A stretch of 64,000 bases of DNA. Origin: Artemia franciscana (taxonomy: Eukaryota; Arthropoda; Branchiopoda; Anostraca; Artemiidae). Location of the stretch: positions 39,131 to 103,130 of the forward strand of contig NW_027062650.1 in NCBI RefSeq assembly GCF_032884065.1, given 5' to 3'. A program made the translations under genes and the position numbers. Of the stretch, positions 15,636 through 26,784 are shown piece by piece. Numbering within the stretch: position 1 is the first letter of the stretch; each line of letters starts with the position of its first letter. The notes beneath the pieces were generated by a model, which worked only from the letters and a program-made list of their open reading frames with translations, did no database searches and was not told the DNA's origin.

Positions 15636-17000
15636 CAAACAGTTCGTGGTAATGAACTGTAAGTAAGGAGCAACCCGGCTCAACAGACACCAAAACTCTA
15701 AAAAATGGTATTTCAATGCCAATAGACAAATCAAAAGAATTCGCTTTTCATGCTGATTTCAAATGTATAAACTTGATCAAGTTTAGCCTTACCCATCAAA
15801 GGTTACGTGCCTAAGAAAATTCCCCCGATTTTCCAAAAAAAGGAAAAACACCCCTTATGAGTTAAGTGATCGTATTACAAATCACACCATCAGATTCAGT
15901 GTATCAGAGAACTCTACCGTATAGGTTTAAAGCTCTTATCTGCAAAAATGTGGAATTTTGTATTTTTTGCCACAAGAAAAATCACAAATGTGTGTTTAAC
16001 TGTTTTTTGTTTTGTCTTTTTTCCCAGGGGTATTTTATCAATCCAGTGGTCCTGGAATATCAGAAGAGGGCTCGTTCAAACGAAATTAAAGTTCTAGTGG
16101 CCTTTTTAAGTGACTAAGAAATTGGAGGGCAACTAGGCCCTCTTTCCCACCCCTTTTTCCGAAAATTGCCCGATCAAAATTTTGAAACAGTCATTGTGTT
16201 CATCATAGTTGAAAGGCCCAATAACTATACCTTTGGTTATAACATGAACCCCCACATCCCGAGGAGAAAGATCTTCAAGCTATAGCATTTTGCAATTGTT
16301 TACGCATAGTATTCGTTAGTGGGATGCATGCAAACATTTTCGGGTAGTGGAACATATTTTTTGCTGGGGGTTTTTCCACGGGGGAATTTTCCATGTGGAG
16401 GGAAGTTTCCAGGGAGTGAAATTATCAGGGAAAATTATAAACCGCGCGAATTTGTCAGGATTCTTAAACAAATTCTTTTTTATGTCTTGCTCTCGTTTCC
16501 GTCTCAGTTTTACGCACGGAGTGGCTAAGAGTAATTGTCCGGGGTAAATTTTCACCGGGATTGAATTGTCTAGAGGATATTCCCGTGGGGAGGGGGTTTT
16601 CCAGGGATTTTGGGCCATATCTCCAGGCATTATTCAGAAAATAATCAGAAATTAAAAAAGAAAAAATAAATTTTTCAACAGAAAGTAAGGAGCAACATTA
16701 AAACTTAAAACAAACAGAAATTATTACGTATATATGTGGGCTGGCCCCCTCCTGAACACCTCGGTCTTTAGGCTAAAGTTTGAATTTTGTCCAAATTCTT
16801 TAAAATGACTCCCGAAATACGAGGGCCGTTTAATTAGGACAATAATACACTTTTTTAGTTTTTAAAAGTACTAAAAAGCCTTACCGTAAAGGGCGAGGTG
16901 TTGAGGAGGGGGCAACCCTCTTCATAAACGTAATAATTTCTGTTCGTTTTAGGTTTTAATAAATTTCTCCTTAATTTCAGTTGAAAAAACTTGCTCTTTT
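15636..17000 (+). mobile_element. Modular fold-back element, copy 5 (diverged subfamily)
   Basis: Starts with the terminal hairpin (one mismatch in the loop side) and inserts into the satellite array. The body is more diverged than in the other copies, and the middle is replaced by a G-rich segment at about 16360-16620. The end module has its own core variant (CCTGAACACCTCGGTC, and on the other side GGGCGAGGTGTTGAGGAGG) at 16735-16930. Satellite sequence resumes right after about 17000, so the insertion is later than the array. Confidence 0.7.
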
Positions 17001-17115
17001 TATTTTACATTAAAATAATCTGAATATAAATTGATAAGCTACCAATTTGGCTTTCACGGAAGCTTGATTTTGTGCCATGGTAACTTCAAGTACTTGTTAA
17101 AATGTTCTGTAAGAG
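17001..17115 (+). repeat. Satellite remnant
   Basis: Contains the satellite blocks AAATTGATAAGCTACCAATTT and CACGGAAGCTTGATTTTGTG, continuing the array interrupted by fold-back copy 5. Confidence 0.75.
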
Positions 17116-17879
17116 CATAAAAGAGAAAAAAGAAAGAAAGAGACACATCAATGCGACCGACGCAAAAAAGTGTTCTCCTTACTGTTCAAAGTTTTCAAAA
17201 CCTAAAAATGATATCTGTATCTATCATAAAATTTTCTGAAATTATACCATATAACCTGACTTCAAAACCAAGAAGTTTCTATTACTTATTTTTTATGGGC
17301 TACCAATGCAGCTTTGGTATCGTCCCCAACTCTGACTCCTGACTCCGACATTCAACTCTGTCTCCTGACTCCGATATTCAACTCTAACTCCTGAGACTGA
17401 ATTTACCCTCCCGGTACCACAAAATAGAGTAATACGAGGGGCATTTAAAAAATACGTGAAATGCTTGTCAACAAGGTATTGGCAACCATTTTCTATGACT
17501 GTGAAGGGGTTTTACTTGTGTTTTTTTTTTAAATAGTCAAAAAGGATAGAAGCATCACCTAGAAAAGTTACATGACGTCCAAGGAGGTTGTTTTAACTAG
17601 AAAAATCTAGTTAAATCATGGATCTTGCAAACTCATTGTATACTGAAAGATCTGTTGCAATAGAAAAGCAATTGAAAAATTCTGCTTGTTTTCTTAAAGG
17701 CCTTCTACTACAAGAAATATGAACCACATTTATGTGAAACCAGCTGAGTATTCCTTCAAAACGTCAAAATTACAACAAAAAATTTTAAAGAAAACATTCC
17801 CCTGTTTTAAAACATTCACAACAATTCACCTTAATTAACGAATGTTTCTCATTTATGGAATCAAAATAATATTTTTTTC
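17116..17879. other. No gene recognised
   Basis: AT-rich sequence. A run of related words (ACTCCTGACTCCGACATTCAACTC and variants) at about 17328-17395 forms a short imperfect tandem repeat. Otherwise nothing is seen. Confidence 0.4.
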
Positions 17880-18988
17880 TATTAACGCCTTGCTCTTTGC
17901 GCTAAAGTTTGACTCTTTCTCTCAACTCTACTTTTTAAAACAGTAAAAACTTTAGCGTAAAGAGCAGGGCGTTGAAGAGGGAGCAGCCCCTTTCATATAC
18001 GGGGCAATTTCTGTTCGTTTTAAGTTTTAATGTCGCTCCTTTCTTTCAGTTAAAAAAAACTTGTTTTTTTAATTTAATTTCTGAACGTTTTTTTAGTCAA
18101 TCCATGTTTTGGTTTCGGCTCTCTGTAGATGAATAATTAAAGCGAAATTTGCATATTTATTTATTTGGCTAAATGGCTCTCCCATAGTTTTGATCGAATG
18201 ATTTTGAGAAAAAAGGAGGGGAGGAGGCCCAGTTGCCCTCCAATTATTTGGGTACTTAAAAAGGCAACTAGAACTTTTAGTTCTTTACGAACGTTTTCAT
18301 TAGTAAAAGATATACGTAACGTACGAATTAGCTTACGTAACAAACTTCTATATTCGTACGTTTTTATTACGTATATGAGAGGGTTCACCCTCTCGTCAAT
18401 ACCTCACTCTTTAGACTAAAGCTTCAATTTTGAGGCTGTGGAATAAATAGCTGAAATTACTAAAAATACTTTAGCGTAAAGAGTGAGGTATTACAAGGAG
18501 GTGAACCCCTTATATGCGTAATATTTTCTGTTCGTTTTAAGTTTTAATGCTAATCCTTACTTCCAGTTGAAAAAAAAACTTTTTCATGTTTATTTTTTCA
18601 TTGTTTTATTTAATAATGCTAAGAAATCTTCTTCCCCCATGACAAATTCCTCCATGGAAAGTTTTCCCACATAACCCCGTCTTTTCACCCCCCCCCCCTC
18701 CAACCAAAAGATCCCCCTGAAAATGTCTGTACACTTCCCAATAACCATTACTATATCCAAACACTGCATATAGGTGATCAATATGATCACCCCTGGGAAA
18801 AAGAAAAACAAACAAATAAACACGCATCCGTGATGTCTTCTGGCAAAAAATATAAAATTCCACATTATTTTAGATAGGAGCTTATAACTTGTACAGTAGG
18901 GTTCTCCAATACTCTAAATCTGATGGTGTGATTTTCGTTAAGATTCTATAGCTTTTAGGGGGTGTTTCTCCCTATTTTCTAATATAGG
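17880..18988 (-). mobile_element. Modular fold-back element, copy 6 (minus orientation, truncated)
   Basis: Reverse copy. It starts in a truncated palindrome arm (core GCCTTGCTCTTTGCGC), with the second arm at about 17945-18050. The intermediate hairpin module follows at about 18370-18520, then a body shortened by an internal deletion at about 18775. The end that should carry the terminal hairpin is missing, breaking off near 18988 just before the Penelope-like insertion. Confidence 0.7.
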
Positions 18989-18995
18989 ATTTTAT

Positions 18996-19006
18996 TTCCG
19001 TATGAA
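18996..19006. repeat. Left target-site duplication of the Penelope-like element
   Basis: TTCCGTATGAA, repeated exactly at 21951-21961. Confidence 0.8.
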
Positions 19007-19516
19007 TAATTTCTTAGACCCCACTGCTTTTCCATTTACGAAACAAATAATTGAAGAAAAAACGGGTTTAATTTTTTTAAATAAAGCAGTGACAACAAAA
19101 TAAAATAAAAACTACACTTTAACTAACAAAAAATATAAATACTCCGAATATTTCGGCCCCACCTCCGGGAGCCTTTCTCAACGGGAAAAAAAACAAAAAG
19201 GGAGAAAATTACAACAATTTAAGACTATTTTTAAGACATTTTAAAAATGCCACGACAACTAAATCAAACTAAAAAATATAAACAATCAAATATAAAAGAA
19301 ACAAGAACTCACATTTTTAAAACAAACACTCCCGCACTTGACTGTAACTTCAGAAAAAACTGCAATAATTGTTTCTATTGGCACTTTCCTCTGCCACAAT
19401 CCATGTATAAATGGGGATCTATCAAAGATGAAAAATATAAATACTTGTAACAATACGAAAAAGAGGTCACCCAACCCCCAAATCCAATCAAAATCTTACA
19501 GGTTTATGAAACACAA

Positions 19517-20347
19517 TTATGAATTATAAATTGAATGGATTTTTTCATTTGTTATTTTAGCTGCCGTCCGTTGACTTCTTACAGCATTGACCATGCTTTG
19601 ACCTCCGTTCGCAAGGTTATTACTTGTTTCAGGACAATTATTCAAATCAATACTCATTGAAGTTTTTGACTGGTCTTTAATTAAACTATTATAAATTGAA
19701 TTTATTTTAAATTCCCCCTCATCTCTATTGATACTCATACCCCCATAGATAATCTTTTTTATTTCTATAATTTCTCTGAAACTTTGTAAAAGTCCTACAG
19801 ACTTATCAATAATTTTTGTCTGATCAAATAAAATACTATGATGAGGAAAATTATACACGTGACCAGCTATAGCGGATTCAAAAGTATCAGGTTTTTTATT
19901 TTGTTTCAGCGAGCAATCTATCGCATATTTGTGTTGCTGTAGCCTATTTTTTAAATTCTGCTGTGTTCTACCTACATAAAATTTACCACAAGAGCATGGA
20001 ATTTTGTATACCCCCTGTTGTATATTTCTTGGAACTTTATCTTTTCCGTTATTTAGCCATGAGCTTATATTTTGTCCTGATTTAAAAGTTGTTTTTATAT
20101 TATGTTTTTTTAATTCTTTCCTTAATTTCTGTGACAACCTTGGGATATAAGGCAAAGTTATGTAATTTGGTTTTTGATTTGATTCATTTTCTTCTAATTT
20201 TACAGGTTCCAGTAACTTTTTTTTCCTTTTTTCAATTATTTGAGAAATCATATTTTCGGGATATCCATTTCCTACTAGAATATCCTTAATAAAAATTAAT
20301 TCACTACTAATGTATTCTGGTGAAGCTAAATTTAACACTCCATCCAC
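19517..20347 (-). pseudogene. Penelope-like GIY-YIG endonuclease fragment (inverted partial copy)
   Basis: Open minus-strand frame of 276 codons matching residues about 114-388 of the plus-strand copy almost exactly. It holds the nuclease motif GVYKIPCSCGKFYVGR and the downstream RLQQHKYAID and FREIIEIKK segments. It lacks the whole reverse transcriptase and has no real start, because the first codons come from the inversion junction. It is therefore a 5'-truncated fragment rather than a functional gene. Confidence 0.85.
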
Positions 20348-21476
20348 TAAAGAAATTAAACCAAAATTTTGGGGCAGATATATGGATGATGTATTAGTTA
20401 TTTGGAATTATGGGGAATCACAAATTGAAGGTTTTCTGGAACATTTAAATAATTTGGGAGGGGAATTAGTTTTTACAATTGAAAATGAAACAGAGAAAAA
20501 ATTACCGTTTCTGGATATTTGGATCCATAGAAAGAATAATAAACTAGTGTTTTCAATTTACCGTAAACCAACTAATAACAACCGCTATTTGTCTTTCACA
20601 TCAAATCACCCGATCCAAGTAAAAAGGGGGGTAGTTATTTCTTTAGTGGATAGAGTGTTAAATTTAGCTTCACCAGAATACATTAGTAGTGAATTAATTT
20701 TTATTAAGGATATTCTAGTAGGAAATGGATATCCCGAAAATATGATTTCTCAAATAATTGAAAAAAGGAAAAAAAAGTTACTGGAACCTGTAAAATTAGA
20801 AGAAAATGAATCAAATCAAAAACCAAATTACATAACTTTGCCTTATATCCCAAGGTTGTCACAGAAATTAAGGAAAGAATTAAAGAAACATAATATAAAA
20901 ACAGCTTTTAAATCAGGACAAAATATAAGCTCATGGCTAAATAACGGAAAAGATAAAGTTCCAAGAAATATACAACAGGGGGTATACAAAATTCCATGCT
21001 CTTGTGGTAAATTTTATGTAGGTAGAACACAGCAGAATTTAAAAAATAGGCTACAGCAACACAAATATGCGATTGATTGCTCGCTAAGACAAAATAAAAA
21101 ACCTGATACTTTTGAATCCGCTATAGCTGGTCACGTGTATAATTTTCCTCATCATAGTATTTTATTTGATCAGACAAAAATTATTGATAAGTCTGTAGGA
21201 CTTTTACAAAGTTTCAGAGAAATTATAGAAATAAAAAAGATTATCTATGGGGGTATTAGTATCAATAGAGATGAGGGGGAATTTAAAATAAATTCAATTT
21301 ATAATAGTTTAATTAAAGACCAGTCAAAAACTTCAATGAGTATTGATTTGCATAATTGTCCTGAAACAAGTAATAACCTTGCGAAAGGAGGTCAAAGCAT
21401 GGTCAATGCTGTAAGAAGTCAACGGACGGCAGCTAAAATAGCCAATGAAAAAATCCATTCAATTTATAATTCATAA
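20310..21476 (+). CDS. Penelope-like polyprotein C-terminal part: reverse transcriptase end plus GIY-YIG endonuclease
   Basis: 388-codon open frame. The first 14-20 residues read through the inverted copy and are not native. The genuine part starts with the reverse transcriptase catalytic motif YMDDV at residues 24-28, followed by FLDIWIHR (about 67-74) and YRKPTNNNRYL (about 84-94). The GIY-YIG nuclease begins at residue 224 (GVY) with YVGRT at 236-240, a conserved arginine in NLKNRLQQH and the REIIEI segment near 303-308. A complete Penelope-like protein is usually more than twice this length, so this copy lacks the N-terminus and most of the polymerase and cannot be autonomous. In the family the enzyme copies its own RNA at a nicked target. 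Confidence 0.88.
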   Translation: MYSGEAKFNTPSTKEIKPKFWGRYMDDVLVIWNYGESQIEGFLEHLNNLGGELVFTIENETEKKLPFLDIWIHRKNNKLVFSIYRKPTNNNRYLSFTSNHPIQVKRGVVISLVDRVLNLASPEYISSELIFIKDILVGNGYPENMISQIIEKRKKKLLEPVKLEENESNQKPNYITLPYIPRLSQKLRKELKKHNIKTAFKSGQNISSWLNNGKDKVPRNIQQGVYKIPCSCGKFYVGRTQQNLKNRLQQHKYAIDCSLRQNKKPDTFESAIAGHVYNFPHHSILFDQTKIIDKSVGLLQSFREIIEIKKIIYGGISINRDEGEFKINSIYNSLIKDQSKTSMSIDLHNCPETSNNLAKGGQSMVNAVRSQRTAAKIANEKIHSIYNS

Positions 21477-21950
21477 TTGTGTTTCATAAACCTGTAAGAT
21501 TTTGATTGGATTTGGGGGTTGGGTGACCTCTTTTTCGTATTGTTACAAGTATTTATATTTTTCATTTTTGATAGATCCCCATTTATACAGCGATTGTGGC
21601 AGAGGAAAGTGCCAATAGAAACAATTGTTGCAGTTTTTCTAAAGTTACAGTCAAGTGCGGGAGTGTTTGTTTTAAAAATGTGAGTTCTTGTTTCTTTTAT
21701 ATTTGATTGTTTATATTTTTTAGTTTGGTTTACTTGTCGTGGCATTTTTAAAATGTCTTAAAAATAGTCTTAAATTGTTGTAATTTTCTCCCTTTTTGTT
21801 TTTTTTTTCCCGTTGAAAAAGGCTCCCGGAGGTGGGGCCGAAATATTCGGAGTATTTTTATTTTTTGTTAGTTAAAGTGTAGTTTTTATTTTATTTTGTT
21901 GTCACTGCTTTATTTAAAAAAATTAAACCCGTTTTTTCTTCAATTATTTG

Positions 21951-21961
21951 TTCCGTATGAA
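21951..21961. repeat. Right target-site duplication of the Penelope-like element
   Basis: TTCCGTATGAA, identical to 18996-19006. Confidence 0.8.
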
Positions 21962-21979
21962 CTTCTATTAAGCCAACAC

Positions 21980-22090
21980 CAACACAAGTAAAAGCTACCA
22001 ATTTTGAATTCTATGAAGCCTTATTTTTGTACATCTAAAAAATTTGTTTAATGCTACTTTACGCTTCGATATGTTTTATTGTTAGCCTGC
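21980..22090 (+). repeat. Satellite remnant
   Basis: Contains AAGCTACCAATTTTGAATTC and TATGAAGCCTTATTTTTGTA, a diverged unit of the satellite seen at 12.2-15.6 kb. Fold-back copy 6 and the Penelope-like element therefore also lie inside the original array. Confidence 0.6.
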
Positions 22091-22768
22091 GCAGGTTTTT
22101 TTTTTAAATAAGCTGTTTGATTCGGTATCAATTCTTAATAAAAAAACAATATCAGAACATTCACGCACGTATCTGGGGATTTTAAAATGAACAATTTCCT
22201 GTGCTTAAAGGCTGTTATTTTAGGAATAGGCTTCGTAATTAAACCAACTTCAAAAACTTCCCATGGTCTCTGGATTAAAAGTAAAAATATACAGCAACTT
22301 ACTGAATGACACCTACAGATTTTAAGTTTGATTCCACAATACATACAAAAGGATAAGAGAACAATGAACATAAAACACGGAAACATAACCCTCACGCTGT
22401 AGAAAATCAGTAGCCTTAGTCTAATATGCGAGAAAAAGTGAACAAGGTGACGCTAAGGTTCTGATATTCTATCCAGTCTCCTAGCTATCTTCACAACCTA
22501 TCGAGAAAATAAAAACTTTATAAAACTATAAAGTGCTATTAAGAAGCTTAAGGTTAATAGTAGAGTCTCCTCCACACTTCGTGGAGTCCAATTTGGAGCT
22601 GGGCAGGGGCGAATTACCAAAGTACTTAAAAAGATTGCAAGCTGAAAGAACCCTAAAAATAATGGAGGACCGGCCCAAGAATACTTTGCAAGTCTTCTTG
22701 TCCCCTTTGATCTGGATGTATAAAATTACATAGACCTATCGAAATGTAGTAAAATGTTCTGTACTTAC
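22091..22768. other. Intron sequence downstream of the large minus-strand exon
   Basis: No recognised feature. On the minus strand this directly follows the donor at 22768 and would be intron. Confidence 0.4.
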
Positions 22769-23632
22769 CTGATAGGTATTTATCAGATACACTTCTTTTC
22801 TGGTAAACCCTTACGCCTCTTTTAGCATGCTGATTTATTAAGTCCTTGAACTGTTTAGACTCGTCTGCACCAACTTCAAACTCTTTTTCTGCACTTCTAA
22901 TTACATCAGGTACGGACTTTGTATGGTCACTTTTTTCCACCTCAGAACAATGTGGAGTTATGAAGCCACTCTGAGCTACTCCCGTTTCCTGAATTAGAGC
23001 ATCACTTTTGCTAATATCGGCTTTAGCTGATAAAGTAGATAATATTTTTTTTGCCTCAGTAGAGGTGGCTCTCCTAGCAGTAGCATCTTTAGTATTAAAT
23101 ACGGTAAAAGGTTTCTCACTATCTTTCATTTTGTTTCTTAGATCATTTTTTCCAGATCTTAAATTTGATTTAATTGTGCTATAAGCATATTTCTCGGAAC
23201 CAATCTCTGTGGCTTTGGTTGAGCCTAAACTTGACCTTCTTCCTGAAACTGATTCTAAATGGGGTTTTTGCTCTGTATCAAAAATTCTCTCTTTAGAGTA
23301 TTTATACTCTGGTTTAGGCTGTATCTTTCCTCCTATTTTCGGATAGTTTATAGAACTTACCGAAGTATAATTTATTTTTTGACTTTTCTCTACTTTAGGT
23401 TGTATTTTTTCTCCCGCTCTCGGGTAGTTTATAGAGTTCACAGAAATGTCATTTAATATTGAAGCCCGAGGTACAGTTTTGGTGATTGAGCTTCCATGAC
23501 TATGTGGTATTTGACTAGTTAATGAATAATGCTGGTTATTTGAAAGTGAGTGGGCCATTTCTGACGCGCGTTGGAAGCTGTCCAAGTCAGCAGAGGTTTG
23601 ACATTTTGCTCCATAGCGTCGTCTCTGGCGCA
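22769..23632 (-). CDS. Large coding exon of an unrecognised, serine- and lysine-rich protein
   Basis: On the minus strand a classic acceptor (TTCCTTCCTCCTCTCCCAG) ends at base 23633. The exon is open for 864 bp (about 287 codons) to TACCTATCAG at 22769, followed by the donor GTAAGTAC. The reading frame is open across the whole exon with ordinary codon use, which is hard to obtain by chance in this AT-rich DNA. The protein is hydrophilic, probably largely disordered, and has an internal duplication: [17 protein letters not shown] and [17 protein letters not shown], about 27 residues apart. It ends with [20 protein letters not shown]. No signal peptide, membrane segment or catalytic motif is seen. 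It starts in phase 2 and ends in phase 1, so other exons exist. The next could be 691-875. I cannot name it. Confidence 0.65.
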
Positions 23633-23693
23633 CTGGGAGAGGAGGAAGGAAGCCATGATAATTCAGCTACTCCTAAATTATGTATACATTATA

Positions 23694-24574
<881 letters not shown>

Positions 24575-24599
24575 TATAATGGTAAAAAGTATATAATGG

Positions 24600-24760
24600 T
24601 AAGCTATGATGGTAAAAGTTAAAGTAAATTTATGTTTATTTAGGTTATTTTAGATTAAATTTGATTACAATATCAGAAATGGGTTAAAAACCTAACTTAA
24701 CCTAGCCCAATCTAACCATAAAACCTTTTCATTAAACTGAAAAGGTTGACTGGCAACGCT

Positions 24761-24825
<65 letters not shown>

Positions 24826-26784
24826 ACAATTTTTATAAATATTTTTACTCAATTCAATTCTTTTTAATAGGGTATTCAGGACGGTCTAAATTCAAAGAGG
24901 ATTAAGGATTATATCCCCACCTTCTCAGGTCCCTGCTCTTTTATGCTGTAGTTTAGCTTTGATAACAATGCTACGGGAAACGGTGTTGATTTACGTATAT
25001 TTACTCTAAATAGTGAGGAAAAGTTTCTTCAATATAAGGTGAGAAATTTCTCTAGGCTAAGATCTACTTCTTCACCATTCTTCAATATTTAAGAATTAAT
25101 TTTCCTGTCAAATTCAAAGTTTCCACAAAAAAGGGGCATGTCTTGCCCTTAGCACAAGTATATCGACCTAAATACAACGGCAATCCCCCCAATATAGGCA
25201 ATGGCTGAGGGGCATGACTTGAAGGTCAATAGTCCTAATAGAAATTATTGCGAAGAAATAATAAAAAAATGAACGAAAATATGCTTAACATAACTTTATT
25301 CTCAAAGTTGGAAGTAAAAGTTGCAATACAAGTTAAAATACAAATAGAGGTATATTAGAGGGAGTATACGCCCACCCCTTCCCTCATTTTTAGAGCAATC
25401 CTGGGTATGGTGTTAAAGTCAAACGTAAATAAAATAATTTTTTTTTTTTTTTGGTGGAACAAAAGAAGTTTAAGCTTTAACACACGTGAATTATTCTATG
25501 TAAGACTTCTACAGAGGACTACCTTGCACAGCCTCACTACTTGTAATGAAGTTTGAATTTTCCTGCTAATAATTCAAGAGCAAATGCTCAAATAGAAGGA
25601 CTTAATGGACGCTCATTTGTGTTCAACAACAAGAATTTCCCGTTTAAAATTTTTGAAGGGGAATCAGTAACACAACACTTATATAACGGCTCACTAACTA
25701 TATTTATCACATTCAAAAATTGTTTCAGTCAAGGGCTGGCAAAACTTTAGCGTACAGAGGGGGAATCCGGGAAGATGTACTTCTAATTATAAAATATTTT
25801 GATTTTTATGTTTTATTACTAGATGCAAATTAATATCACATGAAAAATATTTTTTTTGCAATAATAAATAATCAATGATTGGAATATAGACGTTAGCTAA
25901 TTACTATTTCAATATTGTTCCTTTAATCACCACATTGTTGATAATCCTTGGAATATTAGATACATTGGTGCGCTAAACTAGCTAATCTAACTGACAAATA
26001 TAAACTCGCCGTGTCACTGGACCCATTCCAATAGCTGGAACGTGGAACGCTTTTCTTTTTCCAGTTGTTTATTTCAGAATGTAAGAACATGAAATTCTAG
26101 TGTGGGATCTTTTAGGATTCTATTTCTATTGTTTGAAATAGAAAGACAGTTCCAGGATCTCTACGGTTTTGGCTCAAATGTTTAAGCAAAGATTATCTGT
26201 TTAGGTGCGTGGGTGATGAAAGGGGGAACTCCGTAAAGGTTGAAACGTTTTCAGAGGCAACACAGTAACGCCTCTTATTTATTATTTTACTCCAGCCATT
26301 TTCAATGGAAGGTGTTGGTGTTAAAACGTAGGAGGGGATTTATTGCCCAGAAATTGAGTGTTCTAGTGCCTCTTTTATAGCTGAAGGTGATTGGAAGGAA
26401 GTTAACCCTCCTGTGTACTTTTTTTCCGGGTACCTCCCCCTAAATATGGGGTAAAATGTAGTGATAGAGTATTCAATATGTGTTAACTACAATTTTTATG
26501 TATAATATGAAGTGAGACTTGTTTTTGTAACCTGTTTCTATCTCAATATTCCCAATTCTATATTTATACCCAAAAAATTGCTATCTATGGATTTTCATAG
26601 CCACTTCAAGATTAATTTTTTTTTTTTTGACAAAAAAAGCGAATGGCGAGAAAAACATTTCCTGAATATAGTGAAGTAATACATTAGACGTATCTTGCTA
26701 GATAATGTTCAAAATATTTTGTAGCACATTCTTTAATGGGTAACTGGAGAAATCTAGGAAAAAACATGAGAAATGACGGATGAT
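24600..26784. other. No gene recognised; minor TA repeat
   Basis: Holds a 58-bp TA repeat at 24764-24821 and, just before it, a run of AACCTAAC-like words at about 24690-24720 that weakly resembles arthropod telomere sequence. The rest shows no supported gene. The open frame at 25553-25750 has no family likeness. Confidence 0.4.

Larger units (their letters stand above)
19007..21950 (+). mobile_element. Penelope-like retroelement, two partial copies in inverted orientation
   Basis: A 2.9-kb insertion with an 11-bp direct target duplication. The left half (19007-20356) is a minus-strand copy and the right half (20357-21950) a plus-strand copy. They form a near-perfect inverted repeat of about 1.3 kb (19037-20356 against 20637-21957), with about 280 bp unique to the longer plus copy. 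Both halves encode the C-terminal GIY-YIG endonuclease, and the plus copy also keeps the end of the reverse transcriptase. Inverted or tandem 5'-truncated partial copies are a known habit of Penelope-like elements. The near identity of the two arms and their unbroken frames indicate a young insertion. Confidence 0.88.

Noticed and set aside
21464..21745. Antisense frame within the Penelope-like right end (also its mirror at 19247-19450)
   Set aside because: Mirrors of the inverted repeat with no known domain. Not supported as a gene.
24685..24725. AACCTAAC-like words resembling arthropod telomere repeats
   Set aside because: Too short and irregular to be an interstitial telomere; common in AT-rich DNA.
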